A stretch of 14,439 nt of DNA from contig CAIXZV010000107.1 of NCBI GenBank assembly GCA_903924005.1, positions 1-14,439 on the forward strand, given 5' to 3'. Both the position numbers and the translations under genes were made by a program. Numbering within the stretch: position 1 is the first letter of the stretch; every line of letters starts with the position of its first letter. Under the pieces are notes generated by a model. That model ran no database searches and had not been told where the DNA came from. It worked only from the letters and a program-made list of their open reading frames with translations. This DNA comes from an uncultured Chloroflexota bacterium (lineage in GTDB: Bacteria > Chloroflexota > Limnocylindria > Limnocylindrales > CSP1-4). This document shows positions 13,816 to 14,439 of the stretch, piece after piece.

Positions 13816-14439
13816 ATGCGGACGATCGCAGGCGCGCTGCTGGTGTTCCTCGTTGCCGCGTGCGCCGGGGGCGGCTCGCCCACTGACGTCCCGTCAGCTG
13901 CGCCCTCGGTTGCGGTGTCAGCTGCGGCGTCGGTTGCACCCGCCACCACGGCCGTGCCGACGGCCGCCGCGACGGCAACCCCAACCACACCGCCAGCACC
14001 AACGGTGCCGCCGGCACCCACACCCACACCCCGGGCCTGTCTGCCAGACCCAATTTCGCTTGCGGATCTCATCGGCATCGACAAGCCGCAGGGGCCGCTG
14101 TCGGCCAAGTTCCCGCAGATTGCCGGACCGTACGGCGAGCACGCGTTTGCCTGCATCGGCGGCGCCTCAATCACGTTCAAGGCCTTTGTCGCCGTGCCGG
14201 AGGGACTCGGTGGCGTGACGGCCTTCAGTTACGAGCCCGCGTGGTTCTTCACGGGCTACTGGGTGCAGCCAACGGCCGCTGTGATGGACCCCGCGTTCCC
14301 TGAGTTTGGGGCCGGCCCGTGGCTCGCCATGGCAATCCCGGACAAGGCAGGCAACTGCTGGGGCGCGGACGGGATCAAGGACCCGAAGTGCCCGTTCAGT
14401 CCCTACGTGGGCAAGTGGGTGATGGTGACCGGGCACTAC
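13816..14439 (+). CDS. Predicted lipoprotein (partial, C-terminus off the right edge)
   Basis: Direct translation from ATG at 13816 stays open for 208 codons to the window edge. AGGAGG (13803-13808) gives an excellent ribosome site at 7-nt spacing. The short signal MRTIAGALLVFLVAAC has a lipobox VAAC with Cys16, so the mature protein is lipid-anchored outside the membrane. Residues 21-73 are a flexible Ala/Pro/Thr/Val-rich linker ending PAPTPTPR. A globular part then begins at Cys75 (CLPDPISLADLIGIDKP) and has further cysteines at 113 and in GNCWGAD and PKCPF, possibly disulfide-bonded, with many Trp, Tyr and Phe residues. The domain is not recognised. It could be a surface binding or envelope protein; no partner gene is visible. 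Confidence 0.85.
   Translation, partial: MRTIAGALLVFLVAACAGGGSPTDVPSAAPSVAVSAAASVAPATTAVPTAAATATPTTPPAPTVPPAPTPTPRACLPDPISLADLIGIDKPQGPLSAKFPQIAGPYGEHAFACIGGASITFKAFVAVPEGLGGVTAFSYEPAWFFTGYWVQPTAAVMDPAFPEFGAGPWLAMAIPDKAGNCWGADGIKDPKCPFSPYVGKWVMVTGHY

Overview
The window is a GC-rich stretch of bacterial chromosome with tightly packed genes. I suspect a member of the Chloroflexota (Limnocylindria-like) because of the ABC ATPase subtype, the DUF1015 protein and the GC-rich codon usage, but there is no rRNA or core marker gene, so this is inference only. No phage, transposase, CRISPR array or plasmid gene is visible.

Layout. (1) Positions 1-4191, minus strand: a three-gene membrane operon. An 819-aa exported protein with two mid-protein membrane helices comes first, followed by an ABC ATPase and an ABC-2 permease that runs off the left edge. 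Both junctions are 4-bp GTGA start/stop overlaps. The set resembles GldG/GldA/GldF-type ABC-2 systems with an auxiliary periplasmic subunit, substrate unknown. (2) 4192-4409: a divergent control region with direct repeats and a palindrome. (3) 4410-6598, plus strand: a DUF1015 protein and an alpha/beta hydrolase whose nucleophile-elbow serine is replaced by glycine. (4) 6599-7042: non-coding, with one strong hairpin and a 24-bp exact direct repeat whose second copy forms part of the probable tRNA promoter. (5) 7043-7119: tRNA-Glu(CTC) with encoded CCA, then a hairpin. (6) 7235-9420: a two-gene ATGA-coupled operon, a DUF1611/DgcN-type protein and an enolase-superfamily dipeptide epimerase/DgcA-type racemase. 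These probably act in D-glutamate, N-acetyl-glutamate or D-Glu-dipeptide metabolism. (7) 9421-9697: a probable terminator hairpin, a second inverted repeat, a candidate promoter and a structured leader. (8) 9698-10045: a small unknown protein. (9) 10046-10465: a repeat-rich intergenic element (15-bp inverted repeat, three short direct repeats, and a partial copy of the preceding gene's 3' end). (10) 10466-13447: a 993-aa hybrid histidine kinase with about ten membrane helices, two PAS-type regions, an HDFNN-type kinase core and a C-terminal receiver. (11) 13468-13695, minus strand: a 75-aa unknown protein convergent with the kinase. (12) 13816 to the right edge: an exported lipoprotein with a long Ala/Pro/Thr linker.

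Two genes (permease and lipoprotein) run off the window and were read by direct translation. Several starts were moved downstream or to GTG because of ribosome binding sites, signal peptides or overlaps. The most useful leads are the hydrolase lacking its nucleophile beside DUF1015, the GldG-like auxiliary protein of the ABC system, the repeat element at 10082-10327, and the duplicated promoter segment near tRNA-Glu. I found no clear evidence of a wholly new defence or mobile system.
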